Assembly: GCA_050699035.1 (NCBI GenBank)
Contig: JBOHDE010000136.1
Location: forward strand, 1 to 10,505
DNA: 10,505 nt
Source of the DNA: WHTB01 sp050699035
Lineage (GTDB): Bacteria; Actinomycetota; Actinomycetes; Propionibacteriales; Nocardioidaceae
Direction: 5' to 3'
The position numbers and the translations under genes were made by a program. Under the pieces are notes generated by a model. That model was not told the DNA's origin. It ran no database searches and saw only the letters and a list, made by a program, of their open reading frames with translations. Every line of letters starts with the position of its first letter. The first letter of the stretch is position 1. This document shows, one piece after another, positions 1 to 6,179 of this stretch.

Positions 1-557
1 GGTGTCATCCGGGTCAGGTCGGAGACCCCTCGGCGCGGGTAGAGCACCGTCACCTGGTCGCTGACCAGCTGGAACGCGTCGCGGTCGCCGGTGCAGATCA
101 GCACCTCGAACCCGGCGCCCTGCGCCTGGGTCGCCAGCGTCGCGATCACGTCGTCGGCTTCATACCCCTCGGCCTCGACCGTGGTCACGCGCAGCGCGTC
201 GAGCACCTCCTTGACCAACGACACCTGGCCCTTGAACTCCGTCGGCGACTTCGACCGGTTGGCCTTGTACTCGGAGTACTCGGCCAGCCGGAACGTCTCA
301 CGGGACACGTCGAAGGCCACCGCGACGTGGGTCGGCTGCTCGTCGCGCAGCACGTTGATAAGCATCGACGTGAAGCCGTACACGGCGTTGGTCGGCTGGC
401 CCGTGGTGGTGGAGAAGTTCTCGACCGGGAGCGCGAAGAAGGCCCGGTACGCCAGCGAATGCCCGTCGAGCAGCAGCAGCCGCGGCGTCGTTGCCGAACC
501 AGTGGTGGGCCCCGTGGAAGACCCAGCGGAGGGCACAGTGGTATCTGTGGTGGACAC
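1..557 (-). CDS. polA: DNA polymerase I, N-terminal 5'-3' exonuclease part (partial, runs off left edge)
   Basis: Reading the minus strand from a GTG at 557 gives 185 codons that continue past base 1. After a Ser/Thr/Pro-rich lead of about 25 residues comes the 5' nuclease fold of bacterial Pol I: LLLLDGHSLAYRAF (27-40, metal-binding D31), AFDVSRETFRLAEYSEYKANR (81-101, D83), EGYEADDVIATLA (130-142) and TGDRDAFQLV (156-165). These acidic residues bind the two catalytic metals in the family. The enzyme removes RNA primers and flaps during lagging-strand synthesis and repair; the polymerase domain lies outside the window. GTG 557 was chosen because homology begins soon after it and a -10-like hexamer sits 7 nt upstream with no well-spaced Shine-Dalgarno. 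A second in-frame GTG at codon 8 has no better signal. The gene lies 59 nt downstream of the protease gene on the same strand. Confidence 0.95.
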   Translation of the reverse strand, partial: MSTTDTTVPSAGSSTGPTTGSATTPRLLLLDGHSLAYRAFFALPVENFSTTTGQPTNAVYGFTSMLINVLRDEQPTHVAVAFDVSRETFRLAEYSEYKANRSKSPTEFKGQVSLVKEVLDALRVTTVEAEGYEADDVIATLATQAQGAGFEVLICTGDRDAFQLVSDQVTVLYPRRGVSDLTRMT

Positions 558-564
558 CCGCCTG

Positions 565-570
565 ACTCTA
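565..570 (-). promoter_or_regulatory. Candidate -10 element for a leaderless polA transcript
   Basis: On the minus strand the hexamer TAGAGT (TANNNT type) is followed by exactly 7 nt and then the GTG start of polA, which would put transcription initiation at the start codon. The only purine-rich stretch (AGGCGG) abuts the GTG, too close to serve as a normal ribosome binding site. No convincing -35 is visible. Leaderless genes with this geometry are common in actinobacteria; use here is inferred. Confidence 0.4.
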
Positions 571-616
571 GTGGGCGACACCGACAACGACGACGCCTGG
601 CTCTCCCGGGCGCCGG

Positions 617-1705
617 TCAGCGCGGGACGGTCAGCAGGCGTGCGTCGAGCTCGCGCAGCACCTCGGGCATGGGCTGCCAGACCGAGATGTCGCCAGGCTC
701 CCCGCAGCTGTGCGTGGACGCCGACACGATGCCGAGCGCCTGGACCCGACTGGTCCCGGAGATTCGGGCGTAGCCGGGCCCACCGCTGTCGCCGGCCAGC
801 GCGCAGGCCGTGGTGTAGATGGCCCGGTCCCTGGCGTACTGCGTGATCCGGCCACACTGCGTGCCTGAGGTGCGGCCGTTGCGGCAGACCCAGTGGCCCT
901 CGATGATCGACCCGACCCCGGCGACGTTCTTCGCCACGCCGGCGTCGAGGATCTGTGGCACGAGCCGGTGCACGGTGTAGGTCTTGATCATCGCCCAGTC
1001 GTCGTCCTCGATACCCCGGAACCGCTTACGGCCGATGATGCCGATGTGACGGGTCGTGTCCTCGTGCCGCCAACGGCTGTCGGTCGGCCCGCAGTGCCCC
1101 GCGGTCAGCGTGAACAAGCGGCCGCCCGGCGTGATGCCGTTGAACGCGTTCGTGCAGAGCACGCCGCGGGCGCGGTCGACGATGGGCGTGGCGCCGCGCA
1201 GGATCGGCTTCCAGGCGGCGGGCTTGAGGTCGACCTCGTGCACCACGACGTCGACGCCGGCCGCCCGCTGGGCCACCACCGCGAGCTGCCCCGCGGCATC
1301 CAGGCCGGCCTCGGGCGCGTACACATGCAGGTTGTTCTCCGAGATGTCGACCACGGCGCTCGCCTGGTCACCCAGCGCCGACTCGAGCCGGCGCTGCGCC
1401 GCCTCGAGGTCGGCCAGCGAGTGGCCCACCCGCACGACGCGGGCGCCGTCCTCGCGTGCCTGCGTGGCGAGCCGGGACCCGGTGGTGGCGACGGTGAGCC
1501 GCTGAGCGCCGTCGAGGTAGACCCCGGCGAACTCTGCGTCCGGCGCGAGGGTGCGCTGCAGGGCGACAGCGTCGTCCGGCCCGAGAGGTGCCGCATCCGC
1601 CTGCGCCGGCGCCACCCCCAGGGAGCTGACGGTGCCGGCCACCCCCACGGCGGCGGCGACGGCAAAGACAGCGAAACGGACGGACACCGCACGTCTGGAG
1701 CGCAT
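617..1705 (-). CDS. Secreted S1-family (streptogrisin-like) serine protease with propeptide
   Basis: A 362-residue protein. Residues 1-38 form a signal peptide: RSRR n-region, Ala/Val-rich core, AQA/ADA-type cleavage near 35-38. About 140 residues without protease motifs follow and probably form a propeptide. The chymotrypsin-fold domain carries the triad: LTAGHC (His204), EDDDWAMI (likely Asp236) and GDSGGP (Ser307). Cysteines at 184/205, 274/284 and 301/334 could form disulfides as in streptogrisins. All catalytic residues are present, so an active exported endopeptidase is expected; its substrate is unknown. ATG at 1705 was chosen because it gives a compact n-region; its purine tract (GGGAAGGG) lies 11 nt upstream. 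An in-frame GTG at 1714, three codons earlier, has the same tract only 2 nt away and is the alternative. It lies on the same strand as polA, 59 nt apart, and could be partly cotranscribed. Confidence 0.88.
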   Translation of the reverse strand: MRSRRAVSVRFAVFAVAAAVGVAGTVSSLGVAPAQADAAPLGPDDAVALQRTLAPDAEFAGVYLDGAQRLTVATTGSRLATQAREDGARVVRVGHSLADLEAAQRRLESALGDQASAVVDISENNLHVYAPEAGLDAAGQLAVVAQRAAGVDVVVHEVDLKPAAWKPILRGATPIVDRARGVLCTNAFNGITPGGRLFTLTAGHCGPTDSRWRHEDTTRHIGIIGRKRFRGIEDDDWAMIKTYTVHRLVPQILDAGVAKNVAGVGSIIEGHWVCRNGRTSGTQCGRITQYARDRAIYTTACALAGDSGGPGYARISGTSRVQALGIVSASTHSCGEPGDISVWQPMPEVLRELDARLLTVPR

Positions 1706-1731
1706 GTGACCCACAACCCTTCCCGAGCGAC

Positions 1732-1754
1732 GGTCAGGGTCAGAACCCTAGTCT
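1732..1754. promoter_or_regulatory. Candidate overlapping divergent promoter/operator between protease and thioesterase
   Basis: The 84-bp gap between divergent starts at 1705 and 1790 contains TAGTCT on the plus strand (1749-1754) and TAGGGT on the minus strand (1750-1745). Both are TANNNT -10-like hexamers and share the TA at 1749-1750. Next to them is a tandem hexamer GGTCAG GGTCAG (1732-1743) and an inverted repeat AGGGT-caga-ACCCT (1736-1749). No good -35 box was found for either direction. Promoter and operator roles are inferred from position. Confidence 0.3.
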
Positions 1755-1789
1755 GAAGCCTCGACTCCAGGCGAGAACGAAGGACAGTG

Positions 1790-2239
1790 ATGGCAGACCA
1801 GACCCCCGACGCAATGCTTCCCGAGGGGCTCCCCGAGGGGCTCCCCGACGGCCTGCCTCCGGCCGCGATCCACGACCGGATGGGCATCGAGATCCTCGAG
1901 GCCTCGCCCGAACGAGTCGTCGGCACCATGCCGGTGGAGGGCAACACCCAGCCATTCGGTCTGCTGCACGGCGGGGCGTCATGCGTGCTGGCGGAGAGCC
2001 TGGCCTCGATCGGCTCGGCGATGCACGCGGCGCCCGACCGACTCGCCGTCGGGGTCGACCTCAACGCGACCCATCATCGCGGCGTCCGGGACGGGTTGGT
2101 CACCGCCGTGGCGACGCCGCTTCACCTCGGTCGGACGATGACGTCCTACGAGATCGTCGTCACCGACGACCGTGACAAGCGGGTGTGCACGGTGCGTCTC
2201 ACATGTGCGCTGATACCCCGCGACCGGTCCGCGAGCTGA
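1790..2239 (+). CDS. Hotdog-fold acyl-CoA thioesterase, PaaI/YdiI (MenI) type
   Basis: A 149-residue protein with a single hotdog domain, the usual length for the family. The core motif TQPFGLLHGGASCVLAES (53-70) closely matches the E. coli YdiI/MenI signature as I remember it, with Glu69 in the catalytic carboxylate position. GVDLNATHHRGVRDG (88-102) and PLHLGRTM (110-117) follow as expected. Such enzymes hydrolyse acyl-CoA thioesters in the cytoplasm. YdiI/MenI act on 1,4-dihydroxy-2-naphthoyl-CoA in menaquinone synthesis and related enzymes on phenylacetyl-CoA intermediates. The substrate here cannot be fixed and no menaquinone gene is in view. ATG 1790 is preferred to the abutting GTG 1787 because AAGGA (1780-1784) lies 5 nt before it. 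The N-terminus carries a short LPEG/LPDG tandem repeat ahead of the fold. The last 41 bp overlap the convergent acetyltransferase gene. Confidence 0.9.
   Translation: MADQTPDAMLPEGLPEGLPDGLPPAAIHDRMGIEILEASPERVVGTMPVEGNTQPFGLLHGGASCVLAESLASIGSAMHAAPDRLAVGVDLNATHHRGVRDGLVTAVATPLHLGRTMTSYEIVVTDDRDKRVCTVRLTCALIPRDRSAS
1817..1852 (+). repeat. Three tandem 12-bp units in the thioesterase N-terminus
   Basis: Units CTTCCCGAGGGG, CTCCCCGAGGGG and CTCCCCGACGGC follow one another in frame and encode LPEG-LPEG-LPDG; another LP follows. The first two differ by one base, suggesting recent duplication. The repeat lies upstream of the conserved hotdog fold, so copy-number change would keep the frame and probably be tolerated. 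Confidence 0.85.
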
Positions 2240-2789
2240 TCTGTCGACGCAGCAGGGTACGGCGACGGGCCTGCAGCGCGGGCGTATCGGCCTCCGGCTC
2301 GGTGTGGTTGAGCCGCTGCCGCAGCACCGCCACCGGCACACAGCGCACGGTCGCGACCTGGGCCAGGCCGAGGCACGCGAGAAAGCGGTTGGCGTCCCGA
2401 GAGCCGGCCGAGACCGAGGCCAGCAGGTGGGCGGCGCCCTGTTCCTCGGCCCACGACGCGGCCTGCGCGAGCAGCGCCCGCCCGATGCCGCGCCGTCGCT
2501 TGTCGGGGTCGACATAGAGGTGGCTGACGTGCACCGCCTCCTCGTCGTGCAACGGGGACAGCGGCGCACGGCGTAGGTGGGCGACGCCGACCAGCCGGCC
2601 GTCCAGCTCGGCGACCTGGAGGGACTCGAACGGGTTGTCCGCGCTGCGGATGATCGCCCGGTACGCCTCCGACGTCGTGGGCGGGAGCAACCGAGCGGCC
2701 TTTCGCTCGGCGTAGTCGACCCAGAGCGTCAGCAGCTCTTCGGCGTCCCTGGGGACGGCTTCTCGGATCTGCACCGATGTGCGGCCCAC
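2199..2789 (-). CDS. GNAT-family N-acetyltransferase
   Basis: A 196-residue protein. Residues 7-145 read as a GNAT domain: IREAVPRDAEELLTLW (8-23) for beta1-alpha1, QVAELDGRLVGVAHLRR (58-74) for beta2-beta3, and the acetyl-CoA motif A VSHLYVDPDKRRRGIGRALL (88-107), whose R-R-x-G-x-G segment at 98-103 binds the pyrophosphate. An SAGSRDANRFLACLGL segment (127-142) is the usual C-terminal motif B region. The acceptor substrate (antibiotic, peptide or metabolite) cannot be told. A basic 35-residue tail (RRR, RRQ, SRTGR) follows the fold. The start is GTG 2789 with AAAGAGGT 5 nt upstream on the minus strand, a good ribosome binding site. It overlaps the thioesterase gene tail-to-tail by 41 bp and is divergent from the DUF554 gene, 146 bp away. 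Confidence 0.88.
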   Translation of the reverse strand: MGRTSVQIREAVPRDAEELLTLWVDYAERKAARLLPPTTSEAYRAIIRSADNPFESLQVAELDGRLVGVAHLRRAPLSPLHDEEAVHVSHLYVDPDKRRRGIGRALLAQAASWAEEQGAAHLLASVSAGSRDANRFLACLGLAQVATVRCVPVAVLRQRLNHTEPEADTPALQARRRTLLRRQISSRTGRGVSAHM

Positions 2790-2935
2790 GAGCGACCTCT
2801 TTCTGAATCCCGCGATCCCCGAGTGACATGGTGGAAGATGCCTCGGCCGAGCCTACGACGCGCGGGCCTGGGCGCGATAGATCCTCCCCATTTCTGGTTG
2901 CCGATGCAACTTGTCGAAGATGCGAGGATGCGGGG

Positions 2936-3700
2936 ATGTTTCCGGGGATCGGCACCGTCGTCAATGTGGCCACCGTGCTGCTCGGCTCCGCGATCGGGGT
3001 GCTGGTCGGGCACCGGCTGCCGCAACGCACCCGCGACGTCGTGACCGACGCGCTGGGCCTGGTCACCTTGCTCATCGCCGCGCTCTCCGCGATGAGCGTC
3101 ACCGACGTCGTCTTGTCCGACGCGGTCGGTGACAGCGCACCGGTGCTGATCGTGTTGGGCTCCCTGCTGCTCGGTGGCATCGCCGGCTCGCTGCTGCACA
3201 TCGAGCGGCGGCTCGAGCAGTTCGGCTCGTTCCTGCAGCGCAGGCTCAGCTCGCGGGCCGCCCGTTCACCCGATGCCGCCTCGGAGGCCCGCCGCCGCTT
3301 TGTGGAGGGTTTCGTCACCGCGTCGCTGGTGTTCTGCGTCGGCCCGCTGACCGTGCTCGGCTCGTTGAACGACGGGCTGGGCAAGGGCGCCGACCAGCTG
3401 TTCCTCAAGGCTGCCCTTGACGGTTTCGCCTCGATCGCGTTCGCGGCCTCCCTCGGCTGGGGCGTCGCCGCGGCCGGCCTGGCCGTGCTCGTCGTGCAGG
3501 GCTCGCTGACCGGCGTCGGCGCCGCCCTCGGCCAGGTCGTCCCCGAGGCGCACCTGGCCGCGTTGACAGCCACCGGCGGGCTGCTGCTGGTGGGCGTCGC
3601 GCTCCGGCTGTTGCGGATCAAGCCGCTGCCGGTCGGCGACCTGCTCCCCGCCTTGCTCGTCGCTCCGCTGCTCACAGAACTCGTCGTCATCGTGCGCTGA
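2936..3700 (+). CDS. DUF554-family multi-pass membrane protein (YdfK/YqgA-like)
   Basis: A 254-residue hydrophobic protein of about the family's usual length. Membrane segments are visible near 4-25, 38-58, 68-88, 125-145, 163-200 and 210-253. The family's characteristic Gly-Ser loop appears as FVTASLVFCVGPLTVLGSLNDGL (126-148). A charged cytoplasmic-looking stretch at 90-123 (ERRLEQ...ARSPDAASEARRR) separates the halves. The molecular function of DUF554 proteins is not established, although a transport role is often suspected. ATG 2936 was chosen over an in-frame ATG at 2828 because GAGGA (2924-2928) lies 7 nt before it and family homology begins exactly there. It ends 158 bp before livH and is on the same strand, so readthrough is possible, but the inverted repeats between them argue for separate control. 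Confidence 0.87.
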   Translation: MFPGIGTVVNVATVLLGSAIGVLVGHRLPQRTRDVVTDALGLVTLLIAALSAMSVTDVVLSDAVGDSAPVLIVLGSLLLGGIAGSLLHIERRLEQFGSFLQRRLSSRAARSPDAASEARRRFVEGFVTASLVFCVGPLTVLGSLNDGLGKGADQLFLKAALDGFASIAFAASLGWGVAAAGLAVLVVQGSLTGVGAALGQVVPEAHLAALTATGGLLLVGVALRLLRIKPLPVGDLLPALLVAPLLTELVVIVR

Positions 3701-3721
3701 GTGCCACCCCACACCCATCGA

Positions 3722-3777
3722 CAGGACCGACGCTCCTTATTGGTCCTGACCCGCGATAACGGATGGGCCAAGGACCA
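3722..3777. promoter_or_regulatory. Three alternating inverted-repeat arms upstream of livH
   Basis: In the DUF554-livH gap, CAGGACC (3722-3728), TGGTCCTG (3741-3748) and AGGACCA (3771-3777) are mutually complementary. Arm 2 can pair perfectly over 7 bp with arm 1 (13-nt loop) or with arm 3 (23-nt loop), but not both. If transcribed, this is a pair of mutually exclusive hairpins; as DNA it is three half-sites for a dimeric regulator. A possible -10, TATGCT, lies downstream at 3811-3816 (no clear -35), which would favour the operator reading. No poly-T follows, so it does not look like a simple terminator of the DUF554 gene. Confidence 0.4.
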
Positions 3778-3858
3778 CCCCTTGTGTCCACCTAGTGAGC
3801 CAGTTCTCGCTATGCTCCGCCCGTCCCTCCGGCCCCGTGACACCGACAGGAGTCCTCC

Positions 3859-5172
3859 GTGCGAGTGCGACTATCCGCATTTCTCGCGCTGCTGATGGGC
3901 GTTCTCTTCGTCGCCGGCACCGCGCTTCCCGCGTCGGCCGCCGCCCCCAGCCAGGCCGCCACCATGGCCTCGGCCCCGGACGAGCTCGCAATCCGCGGCA
4001 CGCTGATCGACACCACCGACCGGGACAACCCCGAGCCGGTCGAGGGGGTGACCGTGACCGTGACCGACTCCGACGACAACGAGGTCGGACAGGCCACCTC
4101 CGACGCCGAGGGCGTTTTCTCGGTCCCCGTCCCCGGCAACGGCAAGTACGCCGTGGCGATCGACACCGACACGTTGCCGGAGGGCACGTTTCTCCGGAAC
4201 AAGAAGGACGTCAACAAGACCGTCAACGTGCTCGGCTTCAGCTCGACCGTCCAGTTCCAGATCGGCCCGGACAACCGGGATACGACATCGATGGGCGAGC
4301 GGGCCGTCGAGCTGTTCACCAGCGGTCTGTTGTTCGGGCTGATCATCGCCTTGGCGTCACTCGGCCTGTCGCTGATCTTCGGCACGACCGGGCTCACCAA
4401 CTTCGCGCACGGCGAGCTGGTCACGTTCGGCGCGCTCGCCACGTACGCGATGAATGTCGGTGGCGGCCTGCCGCTGGTGCTGGCCGCGTTGCTCGCGGTG
4501 CTGCTCTCGGCGCTCTTCGGGTGGCTCCAGGACGCCGGCTTCTGGCGGCCGCTGCGCAACCGCGGCACCGGCGTCATCGCGATGATGATCGTGACCATCG
4601 GGATGTCGATCTTCCTGCGCTACCTGTACCAGTACATCTTCGGCGGCGACACGCACACCTACTCGTCGTACGTCACGCAGGCATCGCTGGGCATCGGCCC
4701 GATCTCGGTCTTCCCCAAGGACCTGGTCAGCGCCGCGATCGCGATCGTCGTGCTGGTGCTGGTGTCGCTGGCACTGGCGAAGACCCGGATCGGCAAGGCC
4801 ACCCGGGCGGTGTCGGACAACACCGCCCTCTCGGCGTCCACCGGGATCGACGTCGACCGCGTCATCTCGGTGGTGTGGATTGTGGGGACCGGGCTCGCGG
4901 GCCTGGCCGGCGTGTTGCTCGGTCTGTCCCAGCAGGTGGAGTTCCAGATGGGATTCAAGATCCTGCTGCTGGTCTTCGCCGCCGTCGTCCTCGGCGGGCT
5001 CGGCACCATCTGGGGCGCGATGCTCGGCAGCGTGATCGTCGGCATCCTGATCGAGATGTCGACGTTGTTCATCCCGGCGGAGCTCAAGTACGTGGGTGCG
5101 CTGGTCGTCTTGATCGCCGTTCTCCTGTTCCGCCCACAAGGCATTCTGGGTCGCGCCCAGCGCGTCGGATGA
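3859..5172 (+). CDS. livH: Branched-chain amino acid-type ABC transporter permease (LivH) with N-terminal extracellular beta domain
   Basis: A 437-residue inner-membrane permease, against about 300 for ordinary LivH. Residues 1-28 are a signal peptide (MRVR, then AFLALLMGVLFVAG, ending ASA/A). Residues 43-137 read as a beta-sandwich of the Cna-B/carboxypeptidase-regulatory kind: VEGVTVTVTDSDDNEVGQATSDAEGVFSVPVPGNGKYAV spans 61-99. The membrane domain starts near 155 with GLLFGLIIALASLGLSLIFG and the family hallmark GLTNFAHGELVTFGAL (178-193). A cytoplasmic loop for the ATPase is at 308-331 (KTRIGKATRAVSDN), and the protein ends FRPQGILG. GTG 3859 has AGGAG 6 nt upstream (3848-3852), so the long start is well supported and the extension is part of the gene. 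It is the first gene of the liv operon, 20 bp before livM. Substrates could be branched-chain amino acids, other amino acids or amides. Confidence 0.93.
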   Translation: MRVRLSAFLALLMGVLFVAGTALPASAAAPSQAATMASAPDELAIRGTLIDTTDRDNPEPVEGVTVTVTDSDDNEVGQATSDAEGVFSVPVPGNGKYAVAIDTDTLPEGTFLRNKKDVNKTVNVLGFSSTVQFQIGPDNRDTTSMGERAVELFTSGLLFGLIIALASLGLSLIFGTTGLTNFAHGELVTFGALATYAMNVGGGLPLVLAALLAVLLSALFGWLQDAGFWRPLRNRGTGVIAMMIVTIGMSIFLRYLYQYIFGGDTHTYSSYVTQASLGIGPISVFPKDLVSAAIAIVVLVLVSLALAKTRIGKATRAVSDNTALSASTGIDVDRVISVVWIVGTGLAGLAGVLLGLSQQVEFQMGFKILLLVFAAVVLGGLGTIWGAMLGSVIVGILIEMSTLFIPAELKYVGALVVLIAVLLFRPQGILGRAQRVG

Positions 5173-5192
5173 CCGAGAGGAGCTGCTGAATC

Positions 5193-6179
5193 ATGGACGT
5201 CATCGAATCTGCACTGCGGCAAGGGCTCGGCGCCGACGCCATCATCTTCGCGCTGGCGGCGATCGGCCTGAACGTGCACTTCGGCTACACCGGACTGCTG
5301 AACTTCGGCCAGGCCGGCTTCATGGCGATGGCGGGCTACGGCCTGGCGGCGACCGTGTCGACCTTCGGCCTGCCGTTCTTCGTCGGCATCCTGGTCGGCC
5401 TGGGGGCCACCGTCGTCTTCGCGCTGCTGCTCGGTGTGCCGACACTCCGGCTGCGCGCCGACTATCTGGCCATCGTCACGATCGCGGCAGCCGAGATCGT
5501 CCGGCTGACCGTCGGGTCGGTGACCCTGAAGGACTGGTTCGGCGGCCGCGACGGTCTGCAGGCCTTCACCGGGACGTTCCGCGACCTGAACCCGTTCAGC
5601 GAGCGGACGGGCTTCGGCTGGCTCACCTACCGCCCGTACGACGCCTGGGTCATCCTGGTCGGCTGGGGCCTGGTGGTCGTGTGCTGCCTGATCGTCTGGG
5701 CCCTGATGCGCAGCCCGTGGGGCCGCGTGCTCAAGTCGATCCGTGAGGACGAGGACGCCGTCCGCTCGCTCGGTAAGAACGTGTACGGCTACAAGATGCA
5801 GTCGCTCATCATCGGCGGCCTGATCGGCTCCCTTGCCGGCTTCATGACGGCGCTCCGCCAGGCCGCCACCAACCCCGACGACTACTTCACCGAGGTCACC
5901 TTCTTCGCCTATACGGTGCTGATCCTCGGTGGGGCGGCCCGGGTGCTCGGGCCCGTCGTAGGCTCGATCCTGTTCTGGTTCCTGATCAACCTGCTGGGCG
6001 GGTTCTTCACGTCGGCCACCCGCGGAGACGACCCGCTGATGCCGACCTGGCTGATGGACTCGAACCAGGCCAGCCTGGTCCGCTTCATCATCATGGGCCT
6101 GGCCCTGATGTTGTTGATGATCTACCGGCCACAAGGCATTCTCGGAGACCGGAAGGAGCTGGCCCTCGATGCCCGCTGA
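5193..6179 (+). CDS. livM: Branched-chain amino acid-type ABC transporter permease (LivM)
   Basis: A 328-residue permease, the partner of LivH in the heterodimeric membrane channel. The family motif is near the N-terminus: ALAAIGLNVHFGYTGLLNFGQAGFMAMAGY (20-49), followed by VPTLRLRADYLAIVTIA (82-98). The ATPase-contacting cytoplasmic loop is RSPWGRVLKSIREDEDAVRSLGKN (173-196), and the C-terminus is YRPQGILGDRK. Eight or more membrane segments are apparent. Unlike LivH it has no signal peptide or extra domain. ATG 5193 is preceded by AGGAG (5178-5182) with 10 nt spacing. It starts 20 nt after the livH stop, and its last 11 bp overlap the start of livG, indicating translational coupling. Confidence 0.94.
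   Translation: MDVIESALRQGLGADAIIFALAAIGLNVHFGYTGLLNFGQAGFMAMAGYGLAATVSTFGLPFFVGILVGLGATVVFALLLGVPTLRLRADYLAIVTIAAAEIVRLTVGSVTLKDWFGGRDGLQAFTGTFRDLNPFSERTGFGWLTYRPYDAWVILVGWGLVVVCCLIVWALMRSPWGRVLKSIREDEDAVRSLGKNVYGYKMQSLIIGGLIGSLAGFMTALRQAATNPDDYFTEVTFFAYTVLILGGAARVLGPVVGSILFWFLINLLGGFFTSATRGDDPLMPTWLMDSNQASLVRFIIMGLALMLLMIYRPQGILGDRKELALDAR

Noticed and set aside
91..846. Plus-strand open frame of 251 codons over polA and the protease 3' end
   Set aside because: It is antisense to two well-recognised genes, has Ser/Arg-rich composition typical of a high-GC shadow frame, and matches no family.
893..1756. Long plus-strand frame opposite the protease
   Set aside because: Low-complexity Arg/Gly/Asp/His-rich shadow of the protease, which carries an intact catalytic triad and signal peptide on the other strand.
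2828..2935. Upstream in-frame extension of the DUF554 gene from ATG 2828
   Set aside because: It would add 36 polar residues before a normal membrane N-terminus; the good Shine-Dalgarno and homology both mark ATG 2936.
2146..3843. 565-codon minus-strand frame spanning thioesterase, acetyltransferase and DUF554 genes
   Set aside because: It covers three supported genes and two gaps, has no domain-like segment, and is Ser/Arg/Pro-biased as expected of an antisense GC frame.
3701..3858. ANTAR-type paired hexaloop RNA motif upstream of livH
   Set aside because: A CCG-CGATAA-CGG loop was seen, but the stem is only 3 bp, the loop does not start with A and there is no second hairpin with the required loop.
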